A stretch of 35,562 nucleotides of DNA. It comes from an uncultured Ruminococcus sp. Its GTDB lineage: Bacteria; Bacillota; Clostridia; Oscillospirales; Ruminococcaceae. Position numbers and translations under genes: made by a program. The stretch is taken from assembly GCA_900318825.1 (NCBI GenBank), contig ONMB01000014.1:1-35562 (forward strand), written 5' to 3'. Shown here in pieces: positions 6,942 through 14,744 of this stretch (its first letter is position 1; each line of letters opens with the position of its first letter). The notes beneath the pieces were generated by a model. That model had not been told where the DNA came from. It saw only the letters and a program-made list of their open reading frames with translations, and searched no databases.

Positions 6942-7619
6942 ATGATATATCTGCTTGAAGATGATGAGGGTGTCCGCAGTTATGTACTTTATGCACTTGG
7001 AAGTTCCGGGTTTGATGCTGTTGGATTTGAAAAGCCGTCGCTTTTCTGGGACGCTCTCTCGAATGAGGTCCCTGATCTGCTGCTGCTGGACATAATGCTG
7101 CCCGAGGAGGACGGACTCTCGGTGCTCAGTAAGCTGAGGAAGGCTCCGGACACAGCTGCACTGCCGGTAATAATGCTTACGGCTAAGGACACGGAATATG
7201 ATAAGGTCGTGGGGCTCGACACCGGTGCTGACGATTACATAGCGAAGCCTTTCGGTACACTTGAGCTCATATCGCGTATCAAGGCGCTTCTGCGCAGAAC
7301 GCTTCCTGATCCGGAGGAATGTCTCAGGATAGGCAGACTTGCGATCTACCCGTCACGCAGGGAGGTCATCGCGGACGGTACGGCGGTAGCGCTTACAAAG
7401 AAGGAATATGAACTGCTGCTGTTGCTTGTCAGGAGCGAGGGAAAGGTACTCACAAGAGACGAGCTGCTGAGCAAGGTATGGGGATATGATTTTTCCGGTG
7501 AGAGCCGGACCGTTGATGTTCATATAAGGACGCTGCGTTCAAAGCTCGGAAGCTGCGGCGATGTCATTACCACTGCAAGAGGAGTTGGCTATAAGGTGGG
7601 AGGACTGACGGTTGACTAA
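6942..7619 (+). CDS. OmpR/PhoB-family response regulator
   Basis: A DNA-binding response regulator of 225 aa. The receiver domain has the acidic pair E6-D7-D8 and phospho-acceptor D50 in LLLLDIMLPEEDG. It also has the Thr of IMLTAK and the Lys of ADDYIAKPF. The C-terminal winged helix has LTKKEYELLLLL, SRTVDVHIRTLRSKL and TTARGVGYKV. A GTG nine bases upstream lies inside the TGAGGTG ribosome binding site, so ATG 6942 is the start. It overlaps the sensor kinase by eight bases. Overall it is most like PhoP/PhoB-type regulators paired with PAS-containing kinases, but no phosphate genes are nearby, so the stimulus is unknown. Confidence 0.93.
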   Translation: MIYLLEDDEGVRSYVLYALGSSGFDAVGFEKPSLFWDALSNEVPDLLLLDIMLPEEDGLSVLSKLRKAPDTAALPVIMLTAKDTEYDKVVGLDTGADDYIAKPFGTLELISRIKALLRRTLPDPEECLRIGRLAIYPSRREVIADGTAVALTKKEYELLLLLVRSEGKVLTRDELLSKVWGYDFSGESRTVDVHIRTLRSKLGSCGDVITTARGVGYKVGGLTVD

Positions 7620-9261
7620 GCGTATCCTCGACACTATAATAATTGTGGCGAGCATATTCGCATTTATCACGGCTGTGGTCATAGCGATGATCCTCAACAG
7701 CTACTTCATGGCTCGCCTTGAGGAGGAAACGATAGCTGAAGCGCGGCTCATCGGCAGAGGTGCTGAGACCTCGGAAATATCCTATTTCAATACGACTGCT
7801 ATCAGAAATATGCACATAACATGGATAGATACTGACGGTTCGGTGAAATATGATACCAATATGGAGTACGACAAGAACTATTTCACGGATAAGGCTTTCC
7901 GAAAAGCCAAGAGCTTCGGTGAGTACAGGTCTTCTGAATATTCATTCAAGAAAGCAACATCTACGCTGGAATACTCTTTCAGGCTCAAGGACGGCAGTGT
8001 TATAATGGTGTCAGACGTTCGCTTTTCGCTGAAGGAGCAGTTTGTTGACATACTGCGCTCGCTGATGATAGGAATGGTAGTGCTTGCACTTGCAGCTCTT
8101 ATCATAGCAAATCTGGTCGCGCGCCGCATAGTCCGTCCTATCAACAGTATCGACCTTGACGATCCTAAGATAGATTCCTCACTGTCGGAGCTCTCTCCGC
8201 TGCTTGAAAAGCTGCATACACAGAATCAGAAGATATCTAACCAAATGTACGAGCTGAGACGGAACCGTGAACAGTTTTTGCAGATAACGGAAAATATGTC
8301 TGAGGGAATTATCGTTACAGACATCAAATTGAACGTCCTTGCGAGCAATTCAAGTGCGCTGAGACTTATCGGTGCAGAGTTCTATACCGAGGGACGCTCG
8401 GTGTTCGCGCTGAATAATTCAGAGTCTTTTCGCCGCTGTCTTCAGGACGCTGCTGGCGGTATCCACTCAGAGACCGTCCTTCATACTCCGGAGGGCGACC
8501 GTGAAGTCATAGCCAGCCCTTCAAACGGTGCAAATACAATAAACGGTATCGTTGTGCTCATTATGGACGTTACCGAAAAACAGCAGCTTGAGACCATGCG
8601 ACGTGAATTTACATCAAATGTTTCTCACGAGCTGAAAACGCCCCTCACAACTATCTACGGCTTTTCCGATCTGCTTGCAAACGGTATGGTAAAGTCAGAG
8701 GACGTTCCAAAGCTCGGCGAAAATATCCGCCGTGAGGCTGAGCGCCTCATCACGCTCATAAAGGATATAGTTGCGCTCTCTAAGCTCGATGAGAATTCTG
8801 TTCCGGCTGAGAAAGAGGACGTCGATCTCTATGAGCTTGCGGAGGAGGTGATCTCACGGCTTTCGACAAATGCCGAAAAGAAGAAGATCACAGCTTCTGT
8901 GACCGGCGAACACATAGTCTATAACGGCAGCCGGACCATTCTTGATGAGATCATCTACAATCTCTGCGACAATGCTATCAAGTACGGCGTTGAGAACGGA
9001 ACTCTCGATGTGAAGATATCACATATCCCGAAGAAGGTTTTCATCACCGTGAGCGATAACGGTGTAGGCATACCGCAGCAGTCCGTCGGACGTATCTTCG
9101 AGCGCTTCTACCGTGTTGACAAGAGCCGTTCGCGCAAGGTCAACGGAACAGGTCTCGGTCTGTCTATCGTAAAGCACGGCGTTATGTACCACGGGGGAGA
9201 GATACGCTGTGAAAGTACTCTGGATAAAGGCTCGGTATTCACAGTGGAGCTGCCCGTCTGA
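7612..9261 (+). CDS. PAS-domain sensor histidine kinase (PhoR/WalK-like)
   Basis: The membrane sensor partner of the upstream regulator, 549 aa. It has a membrane segment at about residues 6-28 and an extracytoplasmic domain of about 115 residues. A second membrane segment (MIGMVVLALAALIIANLVA) follows, then a PAS domain (REQFLQITENMSEGIIVTD). The HisKA helix has phospho-acceptor H339 in VSHELKTPLTTI. The HATPase domain has the N box (YNLCDNAIKYG), G1 (VSDNGVGIP) and G2 (NGTGLGLSIV). The start is TTG 7612, with GGGAGG upstream; it overlaps the regulator stop by eight bases, so the two are translationally coupled. The ligand is unknown. Confidence 0.92.
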   Translation: MTKRILDTIIIVASIFAFITAVVIAMILNSYFMARLEEETIAEARLIGRGAETSEISYFNTTAIRNMHITWIDTDGSVKYDTNMEYDKNYFTDKAFRKAKSFGEYRSSEYSFKKATSTLEYSFRLKDGSVIMVSDVRFSLKEQFVDILRSLMIGMVVLALAALIIANLVARRIVRPINSIDLDDPKIDSSLSELSPLLEKLHTQNQKISNQMYELRRNREQFLQITENMSEGIIVTDIKLNVLASNSSALRLIGAEFYTEGRSVFALNNSESFRRCLQDAAGGIHSETVLHTPEGDREVIASPSNGANTINGIVVLIMDVTEKQQLETMRREFTSNVSHELKTPLTTIYGFSDLLANGMVKSEDVPKLGENIRREAERLITLIKDIVALSKLDENSVPAEKEDVDLYELAEEVISRLSTNAEKKKITASVTGEHIVYNGSRTILDEIIYNLCDNAIKYGVENGTLDVKISHIPKKVFITVSDNGVGIPQQSVGRIFERFYRVDKSRSRKVNGTGLGLSIVKHGVMYHGGEIRCESTLDKGSVFTVELPV

Positions 9262-9310
9262 GAATAGCATAGGGAATGCCTTTCAGGTGTCCTGTGTATC
9301 ACGAAAATGT

Positions 9311-9340
9311 ATAAAAATGGCGCACTTTATGTGCGCCATT
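9311..9340 (-). terminator. Terminator of the GT1 gene (convergent with the kinase)
   Basis: A 10-bp perfect stem AATGGCGCAC / GTGCGCCATT (9316-9325 and 9331-9340) has its T-run only on the minus strand (TTTTTAT). It therefore mainly ends the glycosyltransferase transcript, although it may also stop the kinase transcript. Confidence 0.8.
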
Positions 9341-9357
9341 GATGTTATGAGCACTGT

Positions 9358-10536
9358 TTAAGCGAATATCTCGTTGAAAAGTGCCTTTCTGTTATTTCTT
9401 GCTTCTTTGAATGAACTGATTATCTCATTTGTGCCCTTCTTGAAGGCTTCTCTGTTATCAAGAGCGTCCTTGACTGCCTTTCTGATAACATCGGGTGTTA
9501 TATCTATCTCGTGCTTGTTCAGGTAGATACCGGCGTTTAACTTCTGTACTACCTTTGCAACGTCAAACTGGTCAACTGCCTGCGGTACAAGAACCATTGC
9601 AGCGCCGCTTGCCAGACCTTCTGAGGTCGAATTGAAACCGGCGTGAGTGATGAAAACATCAACTTCGGGCAGAAGCTGAGTCTGAGGTACATAATTATAG
9701 ATACTGAAATTCTTGGGGATATCATTGAAGTTCTGGTTGATGTCTACAAATTTACCGACAGACATGATTATCTGATATTCATCGGAGTCCCTGAATGCTT
9801 CGATGCAGCGGTGATAGAACTCAAGATCCTTTCCGAAGATAGTACCCAGTGAAATGAATACCAGCTTTTTGTTCTCATCTTTCTTGAAGTCAAAGCTGTT
9901 ATCGACAACTCTCTGTTCGATATGCGGTCCGATGAAATAGCAGGTATCGTCGGTGTCTTCAGGTCTTAAATGGAAGAACTTGGAAGTCAGGATCATTTTC
10001 TTTAATTTATTGGGAGTGAATATAAGTCCGACAAAATCGTGAAGATTGATATTGTATTTCTTGTTTGTTTCCTGTAAGCCGATCAATCTTGTGTTATCAA
10101 ACTGGTTTTCGTCTGTGAGTATGAAAGAGGGATAGAGCATTACGAATTTAGCGGGATCGAGCTTCAATACCTTGTTCATTTCCTCGATATCGAAGAAGGC
10201 GTCGATTATGTAATAGTCATAGTCTGTCTTATCGTTTAAAAGCAGCTGCATAACAACATCAGTAGCCTTTCCGACAAGGAAGGAATTAATAGCAAATGGA
10301 GGTGCGAATGGCGGGAGCCTCTTTGCGATCTCGCTGACATCTGCTGAATATATAACTTTTTTGACAGGAACATCGTTTAGTCTTTTTGCAAACTCGTCGA
10401 TAACAAAGCAGGTGACATCGTGACCTAATGCGGATAATTCTCTTACGACCTCAACGCTTCCTGTGAAGTGTCCGTGTAAGATACCGTTTAAAACTGCGAT
10501 CTTCTTTGGATTTGTCGTTTTAAGTGTTTCACTCAT
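9358..10536 (-). CDS. GT1/MGT-family UDP-sugar glycosyltransferase
   Basis: A 392-aa GT-B fold glycosyltransferase of the family that includes macrolide glycosyltransferases and B. subtilis YjiC-type enzymes. The N-terminal acceptor domain starts KKIAVLNGILHGHFTGSVEV, with the conserved His region. The C-terminal donor domain has FISLGTIF and the signature HAGFNSTSEGLASG-AAMVLVPQAVDQF, matching the GT1 donor motif that ends with D/E-Q for sugar binding. The start is ATG 10536 with GGAGG upstream. The acceptor is unknown; candidates are an envelope lipid, a natural product or a xenobiotic such as a macrolide. It is monocistronic with its own promoter, divergent from an NDP-sugar dehydratase. 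Confidence 0.88.
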   Translation of the reverse strand: MSETLKTTNPKKIAVLNGILHGHFTGSVEVVRELSALGHDVTCFVIDEFAKRLNDVPVKKVIYSADVSEIAKRLPPFAPPFAINSFLVGKATDVVMQLLLNDKTDYDYYIIDAFFDIEEMNKVLKLDPAKFVMLYPSFILTDENQFDNTRLIGLQETNKKYNINLHDFVGLIFTPNKLKKMILTSKFFHLRPEDTDDTCYFIGPHIEQRVVDNSFDFKKDENKKLVFISLGTIFGKDLEFYHRCIEAFRDSDEYQIIMSVGKFVDINQNFNDIPKNFSIYNYVPQTQLLPEVDVFITHAGFNSTSEGLASGAAMVLVPQAVDQFDVAKVVQKLNAGIYLNKHEIDITPDVIRKAVKDALDNREAFKKGTNEIISSFKEARNNRKALFNEIFA

Positions 10537-10621
10537 TTAGTTTTCCTCCGATATAAGAGAGAGTTCTCTTTTGTCTTAATATTTCCGGCAGCGTAAAAGC
10601 TGCTGTAAAATACCATTTCAC

Positions 10622-10650
10622 ATTATAGCATATCCTTTCAGAATAATCAA
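10622..10650 (-). promoter_or_regulatory. Promoter of the GT1 gene
   Basis: On the minus strand: TTGATT (10645-10650), a 17-bp spacer and TATAAT (10622-10627) with TGC upstream (extended -10). The leader to the start codon is about 80 nt and contains a 5-bp GCAGC/GCTGC hairpin. Confidence 0.78.
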
Positions 10651-10786
10651 TACTTATTTTCGATATTCGATGAAATATAGACATTTTCCGGTCGTCAGAC
10701 CTTGCTTTTGATATAAAGTAAATCTATTCCGGAACTGTGCGTTTTTAAATAACATAAACCGCGTTTTGTATTAAAATAATTAATAC

Positions 10787-10815
10787 TTGACAAAGGAGAA
10801 AGTATATGATATACT
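10787..10815 (+). promoter_or_regulatory. Promoter of the sugar dehydratase/epimerase gene
   Basis: TTGACA (10787-10792), a 17-bp spacer and TATACT (10810-10815) with TGA in the extended -10 position. Divergent from the GT1 promoter; the region between the two promoters (10651-10786) holds no gene that I can see. The 10816-10963 leader contains one possible 10-codon ORF at 10942-10974 (starts MKKGRW) behind AGAAGGTG that overlaps the downstream start. Confidence 0.8.
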
Positions 10816-10963
10816 ACTTTGTGCTTCGATATTCTCCGTTGGATAATGTTAACGCTTTTGCTCAATATTAGCTGATATATCAGATATTGCGGAGTTGAGA
10901 GAATTAACAAATTCTGAGGAAACACTCTATTCAGAAGGTGCATGAAAAAGGGACGATGGAAAA

Positions 10964-11959
10964 ATGATAAATGACGAGAAAATGAAGAATAAGCGTGTGT
11001 TTGTTACCGGTGCTACCGGCTTTGTAGGAGCACACATTACAAAGCATCTTATTGAACTGGGCGCAAATGTTACAGTATTGATCGAAAGATGTGACAGCAG
11101 CAGCTACTTCAGTATCTGCGGCCTTGATAAAAAGGTGAATGTATACTACGGCGATATCAGCAACGGACAGCTTATTGAGCAGATAATCGTTGAACAGAAG
11201 ATAGAGGTGATATTCCACCTTGCTGCGGTTGCTCTTCAGGACCTTGCATATAAGATGCCCAAGGTTACTTTCCAGGTAAACATTGTTGGTACTTATAACA
11301 TTCTTGACGCTGCCAGACTTCATACCGATACAGTAAAAGCTGTTCTCGTTGCATCAAGTGACAAGGTCTACGGTGACAGCGATATACTGCCCTATACTGA
11401 GAACAACCTCCTTCAGGGAAGCAATCCCTATGATGTATCAAAGGTTTGTCAGGATATGCTGGCAAGGAGCTTCTATCACAGCTACGGACTCCCTGTTGTA
11501 GTTGGAAGATTCGGAAACATCTACGGACCGGGCGACAATAACTTCAACCGCCTTATCCCCGGAACTGTTCAGAAGCTCGAAAACGGCGAAGCTCCTGTTA
11601 TCAGACACCCTGCCAACGGCGTGTTCAAAAGAGACTTCCTATATATAAGCGATATCGTTAATGCCTATATGTATATGCTGTATAATATCGAGAAGGAAAA
11701 CGTTGTAGGAAATGCTTTCAATTTTGGTACAGGTATTGCTACTGACATTGAGACTGTCGTAAACAAGATAAAGTCCATAATGAAGTGCGAGAATATCGCC
11801 TCTGTTGTACAGCAGAGCGAGGTTTCTGAGATACTTGTCCAGCAGCTCGATGCGACCAGGGCGTTTGAGCGTATTGGCTGGAAGGCTGAGTATTCTTTGG
11901 ACAAAGGTCTGGCTGAGACCGTTGACTGGTACAGAAACGTCTATTTTAAGCTGAACTGA
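10964..11959 (+). CDS. Extended SDR: NDP-sugar 4,6-dehydratase/epimerase
   Basis: A 331-aa nucleotide-sugar modifying enzyme. The Rossmann nucleotide-binding motif is VTGATGFVG (G16-G19-G22). The catalytic pair is Y156 and K160 (YDVSK), and the active-site Ser/Asp strand reads VASSDKVYGD. That strand and the downstream RFGNIYGPGDNN-RLIP are typical of the CDP-glucose or GDP-mannose 4,6-dehydratase branch rather than GalE. ATG 10982 is an alternative start, six codons in. It is divergent from the GT1 gene and monocistronic. Inference: it could supply the 4-keto sugar needed by the aminotransferase at 22936, though the two are 12 kb apart. Substrate specificity cannot be fixed from the sequence. 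Confidence 0.85.
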   Translation: MINDEKMKNKRVFVTGATGFVGAHITKHLIELGANVTVLIERCDSSSYFSICGLDKKVNVYYGDISNGQLIEQIIVEQKIEVIFHLAAVALQDLAYKMPKVTFQVNIVGTYNILDAARLHTDTVKAVLVASSDKVYGDSDILPYTENNLLQGSNPYDVSKVCQDMLARSFYHSYGLPVVVGRFGNIYGPGDNNFNRLIPGTVQKLENGEAPVIRHPANGVFKRDFLYISDIVNAYMYMLYNIEKENVVGNAFNFGTGIATDIETVVNKIKSIMKCENIASVVQQSEVSEILVQQLDATRAFERIGWKAEYSLDKGLAETVDWYRNVYFKLN

Positions 11960-11984
11960 ATAGGAAGCCGTTTGTGCTTTTTGA

Positions 11985-12014
11985 GGGAGCCGGAGAGATC
12001 CGGCTTCCTTTTTT
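11985..12014 (+). terminator. Terminator of the dehydratase gene
   Basis: A 10-bp stem GGGAGCCGGA / TCCGGCTTCC (one G-T pair) with a GAGA loop (a GNRA tetraloop) is followed by six T residues. Confidence 0.92.
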
Positions 12015-12037
12015 GTTATAGTTTGTCGGGATAGCGC

Positions 12038-12073
12038 AAAAAATTACCGAGTCTGTTATATCAGGCTCGGTAA
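12038..12073 (-). terminator. Terminator of the 12084-12770 gene
   Basis: TTACCGAGTCTG (12044-12055) pairs along 12 bp with CAGGCTCGGTAA (12062-12073). The T-run is on the minus strand. Confidence 0.88.
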
Positions 12074-12083
12074 AGCTGTTTTA

Positions 12084-12770
12084 TTATATATGGCCTCTGA
12101 GCTCTGTAATAAGCTCCTCAGCCCTGCACCTTGCATATTTCCCGATCGCCTCCATATCCGCGGGACTTATCTCGAAAAATTCCGTTTTGCCGGTAAGGCA
12201 GTCGTAAACGCTCAGTGCCGAGCTGTAAGCGAAAAACACTATGTCGTATTTCTCAGGACTTTCCGCCTGAACGTCCCTCACAACGTCAGACCAGTACATC
12301 TCCGTCACCGGTATCGGCAGCCCGTCCATTACCATTACGAGACCGAGTTTACGGAAGCCCTTTCTGCGGTAGCTGTTTAGCTTGCGGAGCTTCTTTGCAA
12401 AGATGTTCTCGATCGCGGAGAGCTCGTCGTCCGAGTCCACAGAGGGCAGGATATAGTAGCTCTCGCCGGGAGTAGCGCCGCGCTGTTCAGCTTTTTCGCG
12501 GTAACGCTTGTCGCCGGTCTTCCAGTAGTGAAGGCAGTCGCCGACGATAGCCATATTGTTATTGATAGCGATCTCAGTAACCTCGATGCCTATGGACTTG
12601 TCAGCAGCTTGAAGGTCCGGAGCGTCACAGACGGTCAGAGAGTCGTACTCGTCAAAGCAGTATCTCAGCACAGCAAGCGCAAAGTGCTCGGTATAGTATT
12701 TCATATCTTCCGCTCTCAGCGGCGCGGTGAAGCGGCGGTTCCTGATCTCGTCTGAAAGCTCGATGCTCAT
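12084..12770 (-). CDS. Uncharacterised soluble protein, weak restriction-endonuclease-like signature
   Basis: A 228-aa protein with no signal peptide or membrane segment, and I do not recognise its family. The start is well defined by AGGAGGTG at 12776-12783. Residues 49-66 read DAPDLQAADKSIGIEVTE: an Asp after Pro (D52), then a beta-strand with E63-V64-T65. This spacing is reminiscent of PD-(D/E)XK nuclease-like folds, but the final Lys is absent, so activity is doubtful. A basic helix (KKLRKLNSYRRKGFRKLG) precedes a hydrophobic strand LVMVMDGLPIP. It is monocistronic, with its own promoter and terminator. Confidence 0.7.
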   Translation of the reverse strand: MSIELSDEIRNRRFTAPLRAEDMKYYTEHFALAVLRYCFDEYDSLTVCDAPDLQAADKSIGIEVTEIAINNNMAIVGDCLHYWKTGDKRYREKAEQRGATPGESYYILPSVDSDDELSAIENIFAKKLRKLNSYRRKGFRKLGLVMVMDGLPIPVTEMYWSDVVRDVQAESPEKYDIVFFAYSSALSVYDCLTGKTEFFEISPADMEAIGKYARCRAEELITELRGHI

Positions 12771-12797
12771 TGCTGCACCTCCTACGGTCTTTTTCTC

Positions 12798-12826
12798 ATT
12801 ATACCATAGCCGTCACATCAAGTCAA
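12798..12826 (-). promoter_or_regulatory. Promoter of the 12084-12770 gene
   Basis: On the minus strand: TTGACT (12821-12826), a 17-bp spacer and TATAAT (12798-12803) preceded by TGG. It falls in the short gap after the ABC-F gene. Confidence 0.85.
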
Positions 12827-12852
12827 TCCGTCAGTCGTTCAGGTAACAACGC

Positions 12853-14403
12853 TCAATTTGTTCCGCGGTCATCAGCCGAAAGACTGACGGTTCGTGTGGC
12901 TATTTTTTCCCTGAAACGCACATCGTGCTCAACGAAGAGCATTGTCGGCTGGTAGGTGAGTATGAGCTCCTCGATCTGCATACGCGAGAAAACGTCGATG
13001 TAATTGAGCGGCTCGTCCCAGATGTAGAGATGTGCGGGAGTTATCAGGCTTGCCGCGATCATGACCTTTTTCTTCTGTCCCTCGGAGAAGTCCTCCATAT
13101 TCTTGGAGAACTGTGCCCGTTCAAAGCCGAGCTGCCGCAGGACTGTACACAGCAGGCTTCGGTCGAGCCCCCGCTTCTCGCACAGGTCATATACGCTGCC
13201 TCTTAGACCGGAAGTGTCCTGGTCGATGTAGGAGATGATGAGTCCGGAAGCCGTCCCGAATGTTCCGCTCTCCGCGGATCCAGCCGGCGTACAGCCAATA
13301 CCTGCACTGCGCAGAACAGCCTTTATAAGCGTGGATTTGCCGCAGCCGTTTTCGCCGTGGAGCGCAATGCGTTCGCCCTGTTCTACTGCCATTGTAAGCC
13401 CTTCAAGGACCGGCTTATCGGCGCTTGCATACCTAAAGCTGTAATCGCGGACATTCACGAGAGTATTCTTGTAGTGGTGCAGCGGCGAGAGTTTCAGCTC
13501 CGCCTGACGCTCGATGTCCTGAAGCAGACCTTCCTTCTCGGTAGCTTCGCGGTCGATGCGGTTCTCGAGGTTCTTGACTCTGCTCTGCATCTTCTTGGTC
13601 TTTGCCCCGATGAAAGCCCTCGTGCTGATACAGCGGTCGTGTTCCTTGAGCGGATCAAAGCCTATCTTTGTGCGTTCATTGCTGTCTGCCCAGTCCGAAG
13701 CTCTCCGTGCTGCCTGCCGGAGCTTTTTTATTTCCTTCTTGTGTTTTTCGTTCTCGGCGAGCACAAAACTGTCGCGGCACTGCTTGTTTTCCCACCACAC
13801 CGAGAAATTTCCGTTCTGTACTTCTATCGTCCGGCGGTTCAGGACGAGGACGTGGTCCGTACAGGCGTCCAGCAGGTCGCGGTCGTGTGATACCAGTATG
13901 AAGCCTTTTTTCGCGGAGAGGTAGTCCTTGACGTTCTCGCGCGACTCCATATCGAGATGATTGGTAGGTTCGTCGATGAGCAGAAAGTCGTTTTCGCCCG
14001 AAAACAGCACCGCAAGCAGTACCTTTGTACGTTCACCGTGACTGAGCGTGTCAAATCTCCGGTACAGGAGTTCAGCGTCCGTGCCGAGCAGACCGAGTTC
14101 GCATATCACGCGCCACTCCTCGCAGTCCGGACGCAGCTCGCCGAGGAACTCTGAAGCACAGAGCTGCATCTGCTCTCCGGTGACCTCATATGGGAAGTAC
14201 CCGAAATGCACTGAAGCACTGATAGAGCCCTGATAGTCGTACTTTCCGAGCAGCAGGTTAAGGAAAGTGGTTTTGCCTTTGCCGTTTCTGCCGATAAAGC
14301 CGAGTTTCCAGTTGGTATCAATAGAGAAGGAAGCGTTCTCGAAGATATTGTCGAAGCTCCCCTCGTAGTAAAAAGTCAGATCATTAACGCTTATCTGTGA
14401 CAT
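12853..14403 (-). CDS. ABC-F ATPase, ribosome-protection type (Lsa/Vga-like)
   Basis: A cytoplasmic ABC protein of 516 aa with two fused ATPase domains and no membrane domain. ABC1 has Walker A GRNGKGKTT, signature LSHGERTK and Walker B LLIDEPTNHLD. ABC2 has Walker A GENGCGKST, signature FSEGQKKK and Walker B IWDEPLNYID. Between them lies a charged coiled-coil linker of about 80-100 residues rich in Lys/Arg/Glu, the part that reaches the ribosome in antibiotic-resistance ABC-F proteins. The N-terminus (YYEGSFDNIFENASFSIDTN) closely recalls the Lsa group, which protects against lincosamides, streptogramin A and pleuromutilins. The start has AGGAGG nearby. The leader with a terminator argues for antibiotic-inducible expression. 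The drug spectrum is inferred. Confidence 0.88.
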   Translation of the reverse strand: MSQISVNDLTFYYEGSFDNIFENASFSIDTNWKLGFIGRNGKGKTTFLNLLLGKYDYQGSISASVHFGYFPYEVTGEQMQLCASEFLGELRPDCEEWRVICELGLLGTDAELLYRRFDTLSHGERTKVLLAVLFSGENDFLLIDEPTNHLDMESRENVKDYLSAKKGFILVSHDRDLLDACTDHVLVLNRRTIEVQNGNFSVWWENKQCRDSFVLAENEKHKKEIKKLRQAARRASDWADSNERTKIGFDPLKEHDRCISTRAFIGAKTKKMQSRVKNLENRIDREATEKEGLLQDIERQAELKLSPLHHYKNTLVNVRDYSFRYASADKPVLEGLTMAVEQGERIALHGENGCGKSTLIKAVLRSAGIGCTPAGSAESGTFGTASGLIISYIDQDTSGLRGSVYDLCEKRGLDRSLLCTVLRQLGFERAQFSKNMEDFSEGQKKKVMIAASLITPAHLYIWDEPLNYIDVFSRMQIEELILTYQPTMLFVEHDVRFREKIATRTVSLSADDRGTN

Positions 14404-14676
14404 AAAATCCCTCCTGTCAGTTCACGCGGCACCGTATAAAAAAACGGGACCGCCCGTTGCCAGACAGTTCCGTTATGTACCTATAACCTCAGAATAGACC
14501 TATAAAAGGCGTAAAGACGCCGGAGAAATTTTCGCACAAAAAAGAGAGGTTATGAGAACATAATCCACTTTTGGCAACATGATAAAGCAGTACACGAAAA
14601 CGCAGACTGCCGGTAAATATTCATGTGATCAAAAGCAGGTTATCTTCTCATCTTCTCGCCTCTCTCTTCAAAAATT
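14404..14676 (-). promoter_or_regulatory. Attenuator leader of the ABC-F gene
   Basis: About 270 nt lie between promoter and ABC-F start. An intrinsic terminator sits inside it: AACGGG/CCCGTT (14453-14458 with 14443-14448) followed on the minus strand by seven T residues, only about 35 nt before the start codon. Upstream are mutually exclusive pairing options. ATAACCTC (14546-14553) can pair with GAGGTTAT (14483-14490). AACGGAAC (14467-14474) can compete for the terminator arm. A GGCGT/ACGCC hairpin lies near 14508-14521. This layout is typical of ribosome-mediated attenuation of resistance ABC-F genes. The folding is by eye. Confidence 0.65.
14550..14624 (-). CDS. Possible 24-codon leader peptide of the ABC-F gene
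   Basis: This frame begins ATG (MNIYRQSAF...) and ends with TAA located inside the ATAACCTC pairing arm of the leader. A ribosome paused at its end would free the partner GAGGTTAT, which is what an attenuation switch needs. No clear ribosome binding site precedes it. A competing candidate is a three-codon ORF (M-R-R-stop, about 14644-14655) behind AGAGAGG. Another is a 26-codon frame from 14580 to 14500. Which, if any, is translated is unknown. Confidence 0.35.
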   Translation of the reverse strand: MNIYRQSAFSCTALSCCQKWIMFS

Positions 14677-14682
14677 TTCTAT

Positions 14683-14711
14683 ATTATATCACAACGATCG
14701 CGGTTTGTCAA
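14683..14711 (-). promoter_or_regulatory. Promoter of the ABC-F transcript
   Basis: On the minus strand: TTGACA (14706-14711), a 17-bp spacer and TATAAT (14683-14688). It lies just downstream of folA, so ABC-F has its own promoter, although read-through from the folate operon is possible because no terminator is seen between them. Confidence 0.85.
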
Positions 14712-14744
14712 GAGCTTTTTGCAGGGGACAGCGTCTTCACATAT

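Noticed and set aside
14486-14499. 14-base identical segment ACCTCAGAATAGAC also present at 33145-33158
   Set aside because: About one or a few such matches are expected by chance in a window of this size, and the two sites lie in unrelated leaders on different transcript strands.
14644-14655. Three-codon ORF (Met-Arg-Arg-stop) with a good ribosome binding site in the ABC-F leader
   Set aside because: It is suggestive of macrolide stalling peptides rich in Arg, but it lacks the Arg-x-Arg pattern and is too short to judge, so it is mentioned only as an alternative to the 24-codon ORF.
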